DNA from: an uncultured Lachnospiraceae bacterium
Lineage (GTDB): Bacteria > Bacillota > Clostridia > Lachnospirales > Lachnospiraceae
DNA length: 64,000 bases
NCBI GenBank assembly: GCA_934339135.1
Contig: CAKRHP010000002.1
Span: forward strand, 124,001 to 188,000
Direction of reading: 5' to 3'
Shown here: in pieces, positions 27,209 through 34,116 of the stretch
Layout of the letters: each line of letters starts with the position of its first letter
Position numbering within the stretch: the first letter of the stretch is position 1
Program-made: the position numbers and the translations under genes
The notes under the pieces: generated by a model
The model's database searches: none
What the model was told of the DNA's origin: nothing
Seen by the model: the letters and a program-made list of their open reading frames with translations, nothing else

Positions 27209-27516
27209 TATGGTTGTTTAATTGAATTATGAGACAGACAATGAAGGAGACAAAGTTCTGAAACCATGCTTTTGGACAGGAACATGCTGCCACCGACTGA
27301 GAGCACATGACCGGCAGAGGACAGAATGGAGAACACTCCGGAGTTCGCAGACTGAACAGGCATCAACGAGTAGGTTTGTGCGCGGACACGGCGTTATGTG
27401 AAGAGATACAGATCATGATGATATATAACAGATGGTCTGTGAATTGTGGGTGGTACCGCGGAAGAAGATCCGTCCCCGGAAGTGATATGATGTCATATCA
27501 TTTCCGGGGACTTTTT
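27209..27516 (+). ncRNA. T-box leader controlling aspS2-gatCAB
   Basis: The conserved antiterminator sequence GGGTGGTACCGCGG lies at 27448-27461, the hallmark of T-box riboswitches, which sense uncharged tRNA. The competing terminator follows directly. The region from the promoter to 27447 is the right size (about 240 nt) for stems I-III, with pairings such as CTGCC/GGCAG at about 27291-27320. I could not fix the specifier codon; AAC (Asn) or GAC (Asp) triplets are both present. Asn would fit, because the downstream genes make Asn-tRNA by the indirect route. Confidence 0.88.
27472..27516 (+). terminator. T-box terminator hairpin
   Basis: GTCCCCGGAA (27472-27481) and TTCCGGGGAC (27502-27511) enclose a second perfect pair TGATATGA/TCATATCA with a 2-nt loop, followed by five T's. 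The 5' arm overlaps sequence that would otherwise pair in the antiterminator. Confidence 0.9.
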
Positions 27517-27523
27517 AATGCAT

Positions 27524-27581
27524 TAGGAAAGTGCTCGAAACGTGGTGTGATGCCATCGAGAATTGCGAAGCAATTCTTGGA
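27524..27581 (+). repeat. 58-bp intergenic repeat, copy 2 (before aspS2)
   Basis: Second copy of the element at 18208-18265 (50/58 identical, no gaps). Here the first hairpin pairs CTCGA with TCGAG and the second is a perfect AGAATTGC-GAA-GCAATTCT. It sits between the T-box terminator and a second terminator, so it is transcribed whenever the T-box antiterminates. Confidence 0.7.
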
Positions 27582-27611
27582 GGGCAAAACGCTGGTTTTG
27601 CCCTTTTTTAT
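27581..27611 (+). terminator. second terminator-like hairpin between T-box and aspS2
   Basis: AGGGCAAAAC (27581-27590), loop GCTG, GTTTTGCCCT (27595-27604), then six T's. A perfect 10-bp stem with a T-run only about 50 bp before aspS2 would be expected to reduce readthrough even after T-box antitermination, unless it is itself regulated. Confidence 0.75.
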
Positions 27612-27658
27612 ATTATAAAACAGTATCCGGAAGTGATACGGAAAGGCATGGTTTTATT

Positions 27659-28990
27659 ATGGAATTTATAACTGGAGTAGCGAAGAAGGATACGCTGGAG
27701 ATCAGTGAGATTCTCGCAGGAGATTATGAAGGAAAGACGATCAAGGTCAATGGCGCAGTGCATACCATCCGTGATATGGGTGATGTGGCATTTGTTGTCC
27801 TTCGTAAGAGAGAGGGATTATTGCAGTGTGTGTATGAGGAAGGTGTCACCAAGTTTGATCTCAAGACCTTAAAGGAAGCAGCTACCGTAGAGGTAGAGGG
27901 TGTTCTGGCAAAAGAGGACCGTGCACCGAATGGTGTGGAGCTTCGCCTGAATACGATCCGTATTCTGTCTGAGCCGACAGAGCAGATGCCTCTGCAGATT
28001 TCTAAATGGAAATTAAAAACATCTTTGGAAGCAAAGTTAAATTATCGTCCGGTATCCCTCCGTAATGTGCGTGAGCGTGCCAAATTCCGTATTCAGGAGG
28101 GCATTGTAAGAGGTTTCCGTGATTTCCTGTATGAGCAGGGCTTTACTGAGATTCATACACCAAAGCTTGGTGCAAAGAGTGCCGAGGGTGGAGCAAACCT
28201 GTTTAAGCTGGAGTATTTCCACAGACCGGCGATCCTGCAGCAGAGTCCTCAGTTTTATAAGCAGATGATGGTTGGCGTATTTGACCGTGTATTTGAGACG
28301 GCACCGGTATTTCGTGCAGAGAAGCACAACACAAAGCGTCATCTGAATGAGTACACTTCCCTGGATTTCGAGATGGGATATATTGATGGTTTTGAGGATA
28401 TTATGGCAATGGAGACCGGATTTTTGCAGTATACCATGGCTCTTTTGCAGAAGGAGTACAGCAGAGAATTAAAGATCCTCGGAGTAACCCTTCCAAATAC
28501 GGACAAGATCCCTTGTGTCCGTTTTGACGTGGCAAAGAAGCAGGTTGCAGAGAAATATAACCGTGAGATCCGTAACCCATATGATCTGGAGCCGGAGGAA
28601 GAGGCTTTGATCGGTCAGTATTACAAAGAGGAATGTGATGCGGATTTCGTATTTGTGACACATTATCCATCCAAGAAGCGTCCGTTCTATGCAATGGATG
28701 ATCCGGAGGATGAGACATATACCTTAAGCTTTGACCTTCTGTATCATGGTCTGGAGATCACCACGGGCGGTCAGCGTATCCACAGCTATCCGGAGCTTCT
28801 GGCCAAGATGGAGAAACGCGGCATGACAGAGGAAGGCATGGAGCAGTATCTCAGTTCCTTTAAGCATGGTATGCCGCCACATGGTGGACTGGGTATCGGT
28901 ATGGAGCGTCTCACCATGCAGCTTCTCGGTGAGGAGAATGTCCGTGAGACTACATTGTTCCCAAGAGATCTGAGCCGTCTGGAGCCGTAG
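27659..28990 (+). CDS. aspS: aspartyl-tRNA synthetase, archaeal-type (probably non-discriminating, AspS2)
   Basis: A 443-residue class II enzyme, shorter than the ~590-residue bacterial AspRS because it lacks the GAD insertion. N-terminal OB-fold anticodon domain (residues 10-110), then motif 2 V-F-R-A-E-K-H-N-T-K-R-H-L-N-E-Y and motif 3 G-L-G-I-G-M-E-R-L. This AspS2/archaeal type typically charges both tRNA-Asp and tRNA-Asn, and it is followed by gatC-gatA-gatB, the amidotransferase that converts Asp-tRNA-Asn to Asn-tRNA-Asn. Loss of tRNA discrimination is inferred, not seen. The start at 27659 gives M-E-F-I-T-G-V; the ribosome site GGAAAGG is 12 bp upstream. Controlled by the T-box. Confidence 0.9.
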   Translation: MEFITGVAKKDTLEISEILAGDYEGKTIKVNGAVHTIRDMGDVAFVVLRKREGLLQCVYEEGVTKFDLKTLKEAATVEVEGVLAKEDRAPNGVELRLNTIRILSEPTEQMPLQISKWKLKTSLEAKLNYRPVSLRNVRERAKFRIQEGIVRGFRDFLYEQGFTEIHTPKLGAKSAEGGANLFKLEYFHRPAILQQSPQFYKQMMVGVFDRVFETAPVFRAEKHNTKRHLNEYTSLDFEMGYIDGFEDIMAMETGFLQYTMALLQKEYSRELKILGVTLPNTDKIPCVRFDVAKKQVAEKYNREIRNPYDLEPEEEALIGQYYKEECDADFVFVTHYPSKKRPFYAMDDPEDETYTLSFDLLYHGLEITTGGQRIHSYPELLAKMEKRGMTEEGMEQYLSSFKHGMPPHGGLGIGMERLTMQLLGEENVRETTLFPRDLSRLEP

Positions 28991-29099
28991 GAGAAGATAG
29001 ACAGTGAAACGGACAGGCTTTTTAGTCTGAACCCGGAAATGATTTAGATTGAATATGATGTCTGCGAACAGGCAGATGGAGGAAAGGCAGGATATAAAT

Positions 29100-29390
29100 A
29101 TGGCAAATGTAATTTCAGATGAGACGATTGAGTATGTCGGTATTCTGGCAAAGCTGGAGCTGAATAAGGAAGAGCAGGAGCAGGCCAAGAAGGATATGGG
29201 TGAGATGTTGGATTATATTGACAAGCTGAATGAGCTGGATACCAGCGGTGTAGAGCCGATGTCCCATGTATTCCCGGTAAATAATGTATTTCGTGAGGAC
29301 GTGGTGACGAACGGAGACGGACATGAGGCAACACTTGCAAATGCACCGGAAGTAAAGGAAAATGCATTCTTAGTTCCGAAAACGGTATAG
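29100..29390 (+). CDS. gatC: Asp/Glu-tRNA amidotransferase subunit C
   Basis: Small belt subunit that ties GatA to GatB. 96 residues from ATG 29100. The family pattern [12 protein letters not shown] near the start, [18 protein letters not shown] in the middle and [14 protein letters not shown] at the end is complete. The longer frame from 29049 carries 17 non-conserved residues and is not used; GCAGGA lies 7 bp before 29100. Confidence 0.92.
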   Translation: MANVISDETIEYVGILAKLELNKEEQEQAKKDMGEMLDYIDKLNELDTSGVEPMSHVFPVNNVFREDVVTNGDGHEATLANAPEVKENAFLVPKTV

Positions 29391-29438
29391 TGTGAAAAGT
29401 AAAACAGTAGAAATCAACAAGAAAGGATTGGTGATTTG

Positions 29439-30902
29439 ATGTCATTGATGCAGCTTACGGCTGTAGAGCTGGGCAAAAAGATAAAAGCGGGAGAGGTTTC
29501 TGTGGTTGAGGCGACAGAGGCTGCTCTTAATGCCATTGAGGCAAAGGAAGAAAAAATCAACAGTTTTGTGACAGTGGATCGGGAGGGTGCGCTGAAGCAG
29601 GCAGAGGAAGTACAGAAAAAGATTGATGCAGGGGAGCTTACATCACCTTTAGCAGGTGTACCGGTTGCCATTAAGGATAATATGTGTACGGAGGGGCTCC
29701 TGACCACCTGCAGTTCTAAGATCCTTGGTAACTTTGTGCCGACATTTACGTCAGAGGCAGTGCTGAATCTGCAAAAGGCCGGTGCAGTCATTCTCGGAAA
29801 GACCAACATGGACGAGTTTGCCATGGGAAGTACCACGGAGACATCTGCTTTTGGAGAGACGAAAAACCCATGGAATACAGAGCATGTACCGGGAGGCTCT
29901 TCCGGTGGATCCTGTGCGGCAGTTGCTGCAGGTGAGTGTTTCTATGCACTGGGGTCTGATACCGGTGGATCCATCCGTCAGCCAAGCTCCTTCTGTGGCG
30001 TGACAGGTATTAAGCCGACCTATGGTACGGTTTCCCGTTACGGACTGATCGCATATGGTTCTTCTCTGGATCAGATCGGACCGGTTGCAAAGGATGTTAC
30101 TGATTGTGCAACAATCCTGGAGACAATCGCTTCTCACGATATCAAGGACTCTACATCTGTAGAACGTGATGACACAGATTTTACCTCTGCACTGGTAGAT
30201 GATGTGAAGGGGATGAAGATTGGTATTCCAAAGGATTATTTTGGAGAAGGTCTTGATCCGGAGGTTAAGGATGCGGTTCTTGCTGCAGCGAAGAAACTGG
30301 AGGAGAAGGGTGCCATTGTGGAGGAGTTCGAGCTCAGTCTGGTAGAATATGCGATCCCGGCATATTATGTTATCGCTTGTGCTGAGGCAAGCTCTAATCT
30401 GGAGCGTTTCGACGGTGTGAAGTACGGTTATCGCACCAAGGAGTACGAGGGACTTCACAACATGTACAAAAAGACACGTTCCGAGGGCTTCGGCGCAGAG
30501 GTAAAACGCCGTATCATGCTTGGTTCCTTTGTATTAAGCTCCGGTTATTATGATGCATATTATCTGAAGGCACTTCGAACCAAAGCGTTGATCAAAAAAG
30601 CCTTCGATAAAGCATTTGAAAAATACGATATGATCCTTGGACCGGCTGCTCCGACGACTGCACCAAAATTGGGACAGAGTCTCAGTGATCCGATCAAGAT
30701 GTATCTCGGAGATATTTATACGATTTCTGTCAACCTTGCCGGCCTGCCTGGTATTTCGGTTCCTTGCGGCGTAGATTCCAAGGGACTTCCGATCGGCTTA
30801 CAGCTGATCGGTGACTGCTTCCAGGAAAAGAAGATCATTCAGGCAGCATACGCATATGAGCAGACAAGAGAGCCGGCATTCAGCCCGCTTCTGGCAGAGT
30901 AG
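29439..30902 (+). CDS. gatA: Asp/Glu-tRNA amidotransferase subunit A
   Basis: Amidase subunit releasing ammonia from glutamine. 487 residues. The Ser-cisSer-Lys triad is complete at Lys79 (V-A-I-K-D-N), Ser154 (G-G-S-S-G-G-S) and Ser178 (D-T-G-G-S-I-R-Q-P-S), the same numbers I recall for Staphylococcus aureus GatA. The GAAAGGA ribosome site is 11 bp before ATG 29439; a TTG at 29436 is in frame but unneeded. Between gatC and gatB in the expected order. Confidence 0.95.
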   Translation: MSLMQLTAVELGKKIKAGEVSVVEATEAALNAIEAKEEKINSFVTVDREGALKQAEEVQKKIDAGELTSPLAGVPVAIKDNMCTEGLLTTCSSKILGNFVPTFTSEAVLNLQKAGAVILGKTNMDEFAMGSTTETSAFGETKNPWNTEHVPGGSSGGSCAAVAAGECFYALGSDTGGSIRQPSSFCGVTGIKPTYGTVSRYGLIAYGSSLDQIGPVAKDVTDCATILETIASHDIKDSTSVERDDTDFTSALVDDVKGMKIGIPKDYFGEGLDPEVKDAVLAAAKKLEEKGAIVEEFELSLVEYAIPAYYVIACAEASSNLERFDGVKYGYRTKEYEGLHNMYKKTRSEGFGAEVKRRIMLGSFVLSSGYYDAYYLKALRTKALIKKAFDKAFEKYDMILGPAAPTTAPKLGQSLSDPIKMYLGDIYTISVNLAGLPGISVPCGVDSKGLPIGLQLIGDCFQEKKIIQAAYAYEQTREPAFSPLLAE

Positions 30903-30918
30903 AAAGGAGACCGGAAAG

Positions 30919-32349
30919 ATGAAACAATACGAGACTGTGATAGGACTTGAGGTCCATGTGGAGCTTGCCACAAAGACAAAGATTTTCTGCGGATGTTCCA
31001 CCGCATTTGGTGGGGCACCGAATACACATACATGTCCGGTTTGCACCGGTATGCCGGGTTCTCTGCCGGTACTCAATAAGCAGGTAGTAGAATATGCCAT
31101 TGCCGTAGGTCTTGCAACTAACTGCAGCATTACCCAGTACTGCAAGTTTGACCGTAAGAATTATTTCTATCCGGATAATCCACAGAACTATCAGATTTCC
31201 CAGTTATACCTGCCAATCTGCCGCAACGGCGGTATTGAGATTGAGACGGCAGCCGGTAAAAAGACCGTTGGTATCCATGAGATCCATATGGAGGAGGATG
31301 CCGGAAAGCTTGTTCATGATGACTGGACCGGAAGCTCTATGGTAGATTACAACCGTTCCGGTGTGCCTCTGATCGAGATCGTATCTGAGCCGGATATGCG
31401 TTCTGCAGATGAGGTGATTGCTTATCTGGAGAAGCTGCGTATGATCATTCAGTATCTGGGTGCTTCTGACTGTAAGCTTCAGGAGGGTTCTATGCGTGCC
31501 GACGTCAACCTCTCCGTCAGAGAAGTAGGAGCTGCCGAGTTTGGTACCCGTACCGAGATGAAGAACTTAAACTCCTTTAAGGCGATCTCTCATGCCATTG
31601 AGGGCGAGAGAGCACGTCAGATCGAGCTTCTGGAGGAAGGACGTCAGGTTATTCAGGAGACCAGAAGATGGGATGATAATAAGGAGTCCTCTTATGCGAT
31701 GCGTTCCAAGGAGGATGCGCAGGATTACCGTTACTTCCCGGAGCCGGATCTGGTGCCGATCATGATCAGCGATGAGTGGCTGCAGGCTGTCAAAGACAGA
31801 CAGCCGGAACTTCGTTCCGAGAAGCTGGAGCGTTACAAAAAGGAATATGACATTCCGGAGTACGATGCAGAGATCATCACGGGAACCAAGAAGATGGCGG
31901 ATATCTTTGAGGCAACCACCGCAATCTGCAATAAGCCGAAGAAGGTTTCCAACTGGCTGATGGTTGAGACCATGCGCCTGTTGAAGGAAAATGAGATGGA
32001 GGCAGAGGATATTTCCTTCGCTCCGGAAAATCTCGCAAAGCTGATCGAGATGGCAGATGCCGGAGAGGTCAACAGCTCTGTAGCCAAGGAAGTATTCGAG
32101 GAGATCTTCAAGAACAATATCGATCCGGAGAAGTATGTCGAGGAGAAGGGCTTAAAGACCGTATCCGATGACGGTGCCCTTCGTGAAGTGATCGAGAAAG
32201 TTGTCGCAGACAATCCAAAGTCTGTAGAGGATTATAACAGCGGCAAGAAGAAAGCTATTGGATTCCTGGTGGGACAGACCATGAAGGCAATGCAGGGCAA
32301 GGCAGATCCTGGAATGGTCAACAAGATCCTTATGGAAATTTTGGGCTGA
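30919..32349 (+). CDS. gatB: Asp/Glu-tRNA amidotransferase subunit B
   Basis: tRNA-binding and kinase subunit that phosphorylates the Asp/Glu-tRNA and amidates it. 477 residues. The signature Y-E-T-V-I-G-L-E-V-H-V-E-L, zinc-region C-G-C-S-T-A-F-G and C-P-V-C-T-G-M-P-G, and D-Y-N-R-S-G-V-P-L-I-E-I-V are present; the last ~150 residues are the helical and YqeY-like tail. The start is 30919 with AGAAAGGAGA upstream; the longer frame overlaps gatA by 92 bp and is rejected. Confidence 0.95.
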   Translation: MKQYETVIGLEVHVELATKTKIFCGCSTAFGGAPNTHTCPVCTGMPGSLPVLNKQVVEYAIAVGLATNCSITQYCKFDRKNYFYPDNPQNYQISQLYLPICRNGGIEIETAAGKKTVGIHEIHMEEDAGKLVHDDWTGSSMVDYNRSGVPLIEIVSEPDMRSADEVIAYLEKLRMIIQYLGASDCKLQEGSMRADVNLSVREVGAAEFGTRTEMKNLNSFKAISHAIEGERARQIELLEEGRQVIQETRRWDDNKESSYAMRSKEDAQDYRYFPEPDLVPIMISDEWLQAVKDRQPELRSEKLERYKKEYDIPEYDAEIITGTKKMADIFEATTAICNKPKKVSNWLMVETMRLLKENEMEAEDISFAPENLAKLIEMADAGEVNSSVAKEVFEEIFKNNIDPEKYVEEKGLKTVSDDGALREVIEKVVADNPKSVEDYNSGKKKAIGFLVGQTMKAMQGKADPGMVNKILMEILG

Positions 32350-32394
32350 TGCAAAAAATGCCACCGGGAATGCGTGGCAGATTGTGAGGTTGGT

Positions 32395-32772
32395 ATGGAA
32401 GAACAGAGAAGAAATATCCGGATCCCGGTGAAGATGAATCTGGAGGTTTCCGATATCTTTAAACAGGATAATGTAAAAGTTAGCAATATCAATGCACCGA
32501 TCAAAGTCACGGACATTTGCCGTGACGGCATTGGCTTTGTTACCACAAGTGTACTGCCGATCGGATTTTATTTTAACTCCCGTCTGGAGTTTAAAAGCAG
32601 AAATAACGCTATTAACTGCGTAGTCCAGATCATCCGTCAGAGTAAGAGCGAGGACGGTCTGTACCATTATGGCTGTACCTTTACCGGTATGCCGGCTGTC
32701 TTTGACTATATCTTCGAGGAGATGGAGGAGGAATATAGGAAGACTGAGGCAGAGGCGAATGCTGAGGTGTAG
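32395..32772 (+). CDS. PilZ domain protein (candidate c-di-GMP receptor)
   Basis: A 125-residue protein that is essentially one PilZ domain. The first c-di-GMP motif R-x-x-x-R is Arg5-Arg9 (E-Q-R-R-N-I-R-I-P). The second motif, normally [D/N]-x-S-x-x-G, reads D40-I-C42-R-D-G45, so Ser is replaced by Cys; the Asp and Gly are kept. A beta-barrel continues with G-F-V-T, L-E-F-K and Y-G-C-T-F-T-G. The tail is acidic and helical. It follows gatB by 45 bp, so it could be carried on that transcript. The likely role is coupling c-di-GMP to motility or surface traits. Confidence 0.82.
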   Translation: MEEQRRNIRIPVKMNLEVSDIFKQDNVKVSNINAPIKVTDICRDGIGFVTTSVLPIGFYFNSRLEFKSRNNAINCVVQIIRQSKSEDGLYHYGCTFTGMPAVFDYIFEEMEEEYRKTEAEANAEV

Positions 32773-32837
32773 ACGCACGGGACAATAGCGGAATAAAGCA
32801 GTGGTTTGATATTTATATCTTGAATGATAAATTGATT

Positions 32838-32880
32838 AAAAGAATTCTCTAAATAAATATGTTTGGAGAATTCTTTTTTA
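32838..32880 (+). terminator. intrinsic terminator after gatB-pilZ
   Basis: AAAGAATTCTC (32838-32849 region) pairs with GAGAATTCTTT (32866-32877) around an AT-rich loop; a T-run continues to 32880 and beyond. It ends the long T-box transcript. Confidence 0.8.
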
Positions 32881-32983
32881 TTTTTTGGCAGATATCAGTC
32901 GAAGGATGAGGAGAAGGTTGAAGAGAAGTGGTATCAAAGGTGGGAAAGTTGAAAATAATATGAATTCAGACTATAATGAATAA

Positions 32984-33088
32984 ATATTGAACAGGAATAT
33001 TGTAAGGTGTTGGATGAGTTTGATGTATTGCACACATTAAGCGTTAAAGCGGTAATAGAAAAGATTCGAGAGGATGACAGGAATGAAT
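32984..33088 (+). pseudogene. AT-rich ORF remnant
   Basis: The 32881-33129 gap holds no intact gene. A coding-like frame ending at 33088 reads ...E-Q-E-Y-C-K-V-L-D-E-F-D-V-L-H and then I-E-K-I-R-E-D-D-R-N-E-stop, about 34 residues, with no start codon and with stops just upstream. It looks like the 3' end of a decayed gene. No family recognised. Confidence 0.35.
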
Positions 33089-33129
33089 GATTCAGCAATT
33101 AATTTAATTCTCGGGAGGAAGGGAACGCT

Positions 33130-33354
33130 ATGGAAATAAAAAGTATTTTAATTAAAGACACAACCAAAGAGGAACGGATCCGGATCGTACAGGAAGGTCT
33201 CAGTCAGTGCGGAGGAGCCTGCGATTTTTGCAATGGCTGTGATAATCTTGGGGGAGGTGCGGTAGATTCCTTTTATGAGCCATATATCAATGGAGAGAAA
33301 GAACTGCGGCAGTTAAATGAAGAATACAGAAGCAATTCGGGAATGGTGAAGTGA
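33130..33354 (+). CDS. small Cys-rich protein of unknown function
   Basis: A 74-residue protein with a cluster C-G-G-A-C-D-F-C-N-G-C at about residues 27-37, that is four Cys in eleven residues, followed by D-N-L-G-G-G. Such spacing suggests a metal or Fe-S site, but I recognise no named family. The GGGAGGAAGGGA ribosome site is unusually strong. Its 3' end lies 14 bp before the YaiI/YqxD start, so both are probably co-transcribed. Confidence 0.7.
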   Translation: MEIKSILIKDTTKEERIRIVQEGLSQCGGACDFCNGCDNLGGGAVDSFYEPYINGEKELRQLNEEYRSNSGMVK

Positions 33355-33368
33355 AAGAGGAAAATACA

Positions 33369-33809
33369 ATGCACATATATGTAGATGCGGATGCCTGCCC
33401 GGTGACAGATATCGTGGAAAGGATCGCACAGAAATTTAAGCTTCCGGTTACGCTGCTTTGTGATACCAATCATGTGCTGCAGTCGGATTACAGTGAAGTG
33501 ATCGTTGTTGGTGCCGGAGCAGATGCGGTAGATTATAAGCTGATCGGTCTGTGCCATAAGGGAGACATTGTAGTGTCACAGGACTACGGGGTAGCAGCAA
33601 TGGCACTGGGAAAAGGTGCATACGGTATCCATCCGTCCGGTAAATGGTACACCGATGAGAATATTGATCAGATGCTGATGGAACGTCATCTGAATAAAAA
33701 AGCACGAAGAAGCTCTAAAAGGAATCATATGAAAGGACCCGGAAAAAGAACGGCAGAGGATGACAAGCGGTTTGCGGAGTCCTTTGAAAAGCTGGTAGTG
33801 AAGGCTTAG
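33369..33809 (+). CDS. YaiI/YqxD family (UPF0178, DUF188) protein
   Basis: A 146-residue protein with the signature I-Y-V-D-A-D-A-C-P-V at the N-terminus, D-T-N-H-V, V-V-G-A-G-A-D-A-V-D, V-V-S-Q-D-Y-G-V-A-A-M-A-L and R-H-L-N-K-K-A-R-R. The family has a PIN-like fold with conserved Asp residues but no established activity. The C-terminus is basic with G-P-x-K-R-T-x-E-D-x-x-R-F. The start is 33369 with AAGAGG upstream; the GTG at 33351 would overlap the previous gene. Confidence 0.88.
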   Translation: MHIYVDADACPVTDIVERIAQKFKLPVTLLCDTNHVLQSDYSEVIVVGAGADAVDYKLIGLCHKGDIVVSQDYGVAAMALGKGAYGIHPSGKWYTDENIDQMLMERHLNKKARRSSKRNHMKGPGKRTAEDDKRFAESFEKLVVKA

Positions 33810-33864
33810 GATAAAGGATGAGGAGGAAAATATCTTTTTTTATAATAAAGAAGCCGGATACTTA

Positions 33865-34032
33865 ATGGATATGCTAGGAACGAGGATTAATATAAAAAAT
33901 GAGTTAGAGGAAGTAAAAAAACAAAATTTAATTCTTTATATTAAAGATTTGTTTGAAGCATATTATGAAATTTTGGATAAATTTGACAGGGATTGTAGAT
34001 TGGACAAAACAGAGGATATTATATGGAGTTGA
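33865..34032 (+). CDS. short AT-rich ORF, possibly a gene remnant
   Basis: A 55-residue frame (M-D-M-L-G-T-R-I-N...E-D-I-I-W-S) too short for routine calling. The same frame is open about 50 bp further upstream without a start, while a GGAGG-type site at 33830-33835 has no ATG at the right distance. This suggests a truncated or decayed gene. The phrase I-L-D-K-F-D recalls V-L-D-E-F-D in the remnant at 32984-33088 on the other side of this pair. No family recognised. Confidence 0.35.
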   Translation: MDMLGTRINIKNELEEVKKQNLILYIKDLFEAYYEILDKFDRDCRLDKTEDIIWS

Positions 34033-34040
34033 TGGAATGG

Positions 34041-34116
34041 AAAAAAATGCTATGATACCCGGGCGTCAGTCAGGGAAAAATACGGATTGATCGCAACAAC
34101 ATAAAATCACGCCCGG
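34041..34116 (-). terminator. possible terminator of the FliK-like gene
   Basis: On the minus strand CCGGGCGT (34116-34109) pairs with ACGCCCGG (34066-34059) across a 42-nt loop, and a T-run (34047-34041) comes after a 10-nt gap. The 5' arm contains the stop codon region. The long loop makes it a weak call. Confidence 0.35.

Noticed and set aside
27563..27658. An upstream start for aspS2 at 27563
   Set aside because: It would make the second terminator hairpin part of the coding region and adds 32 residues unlike the family.
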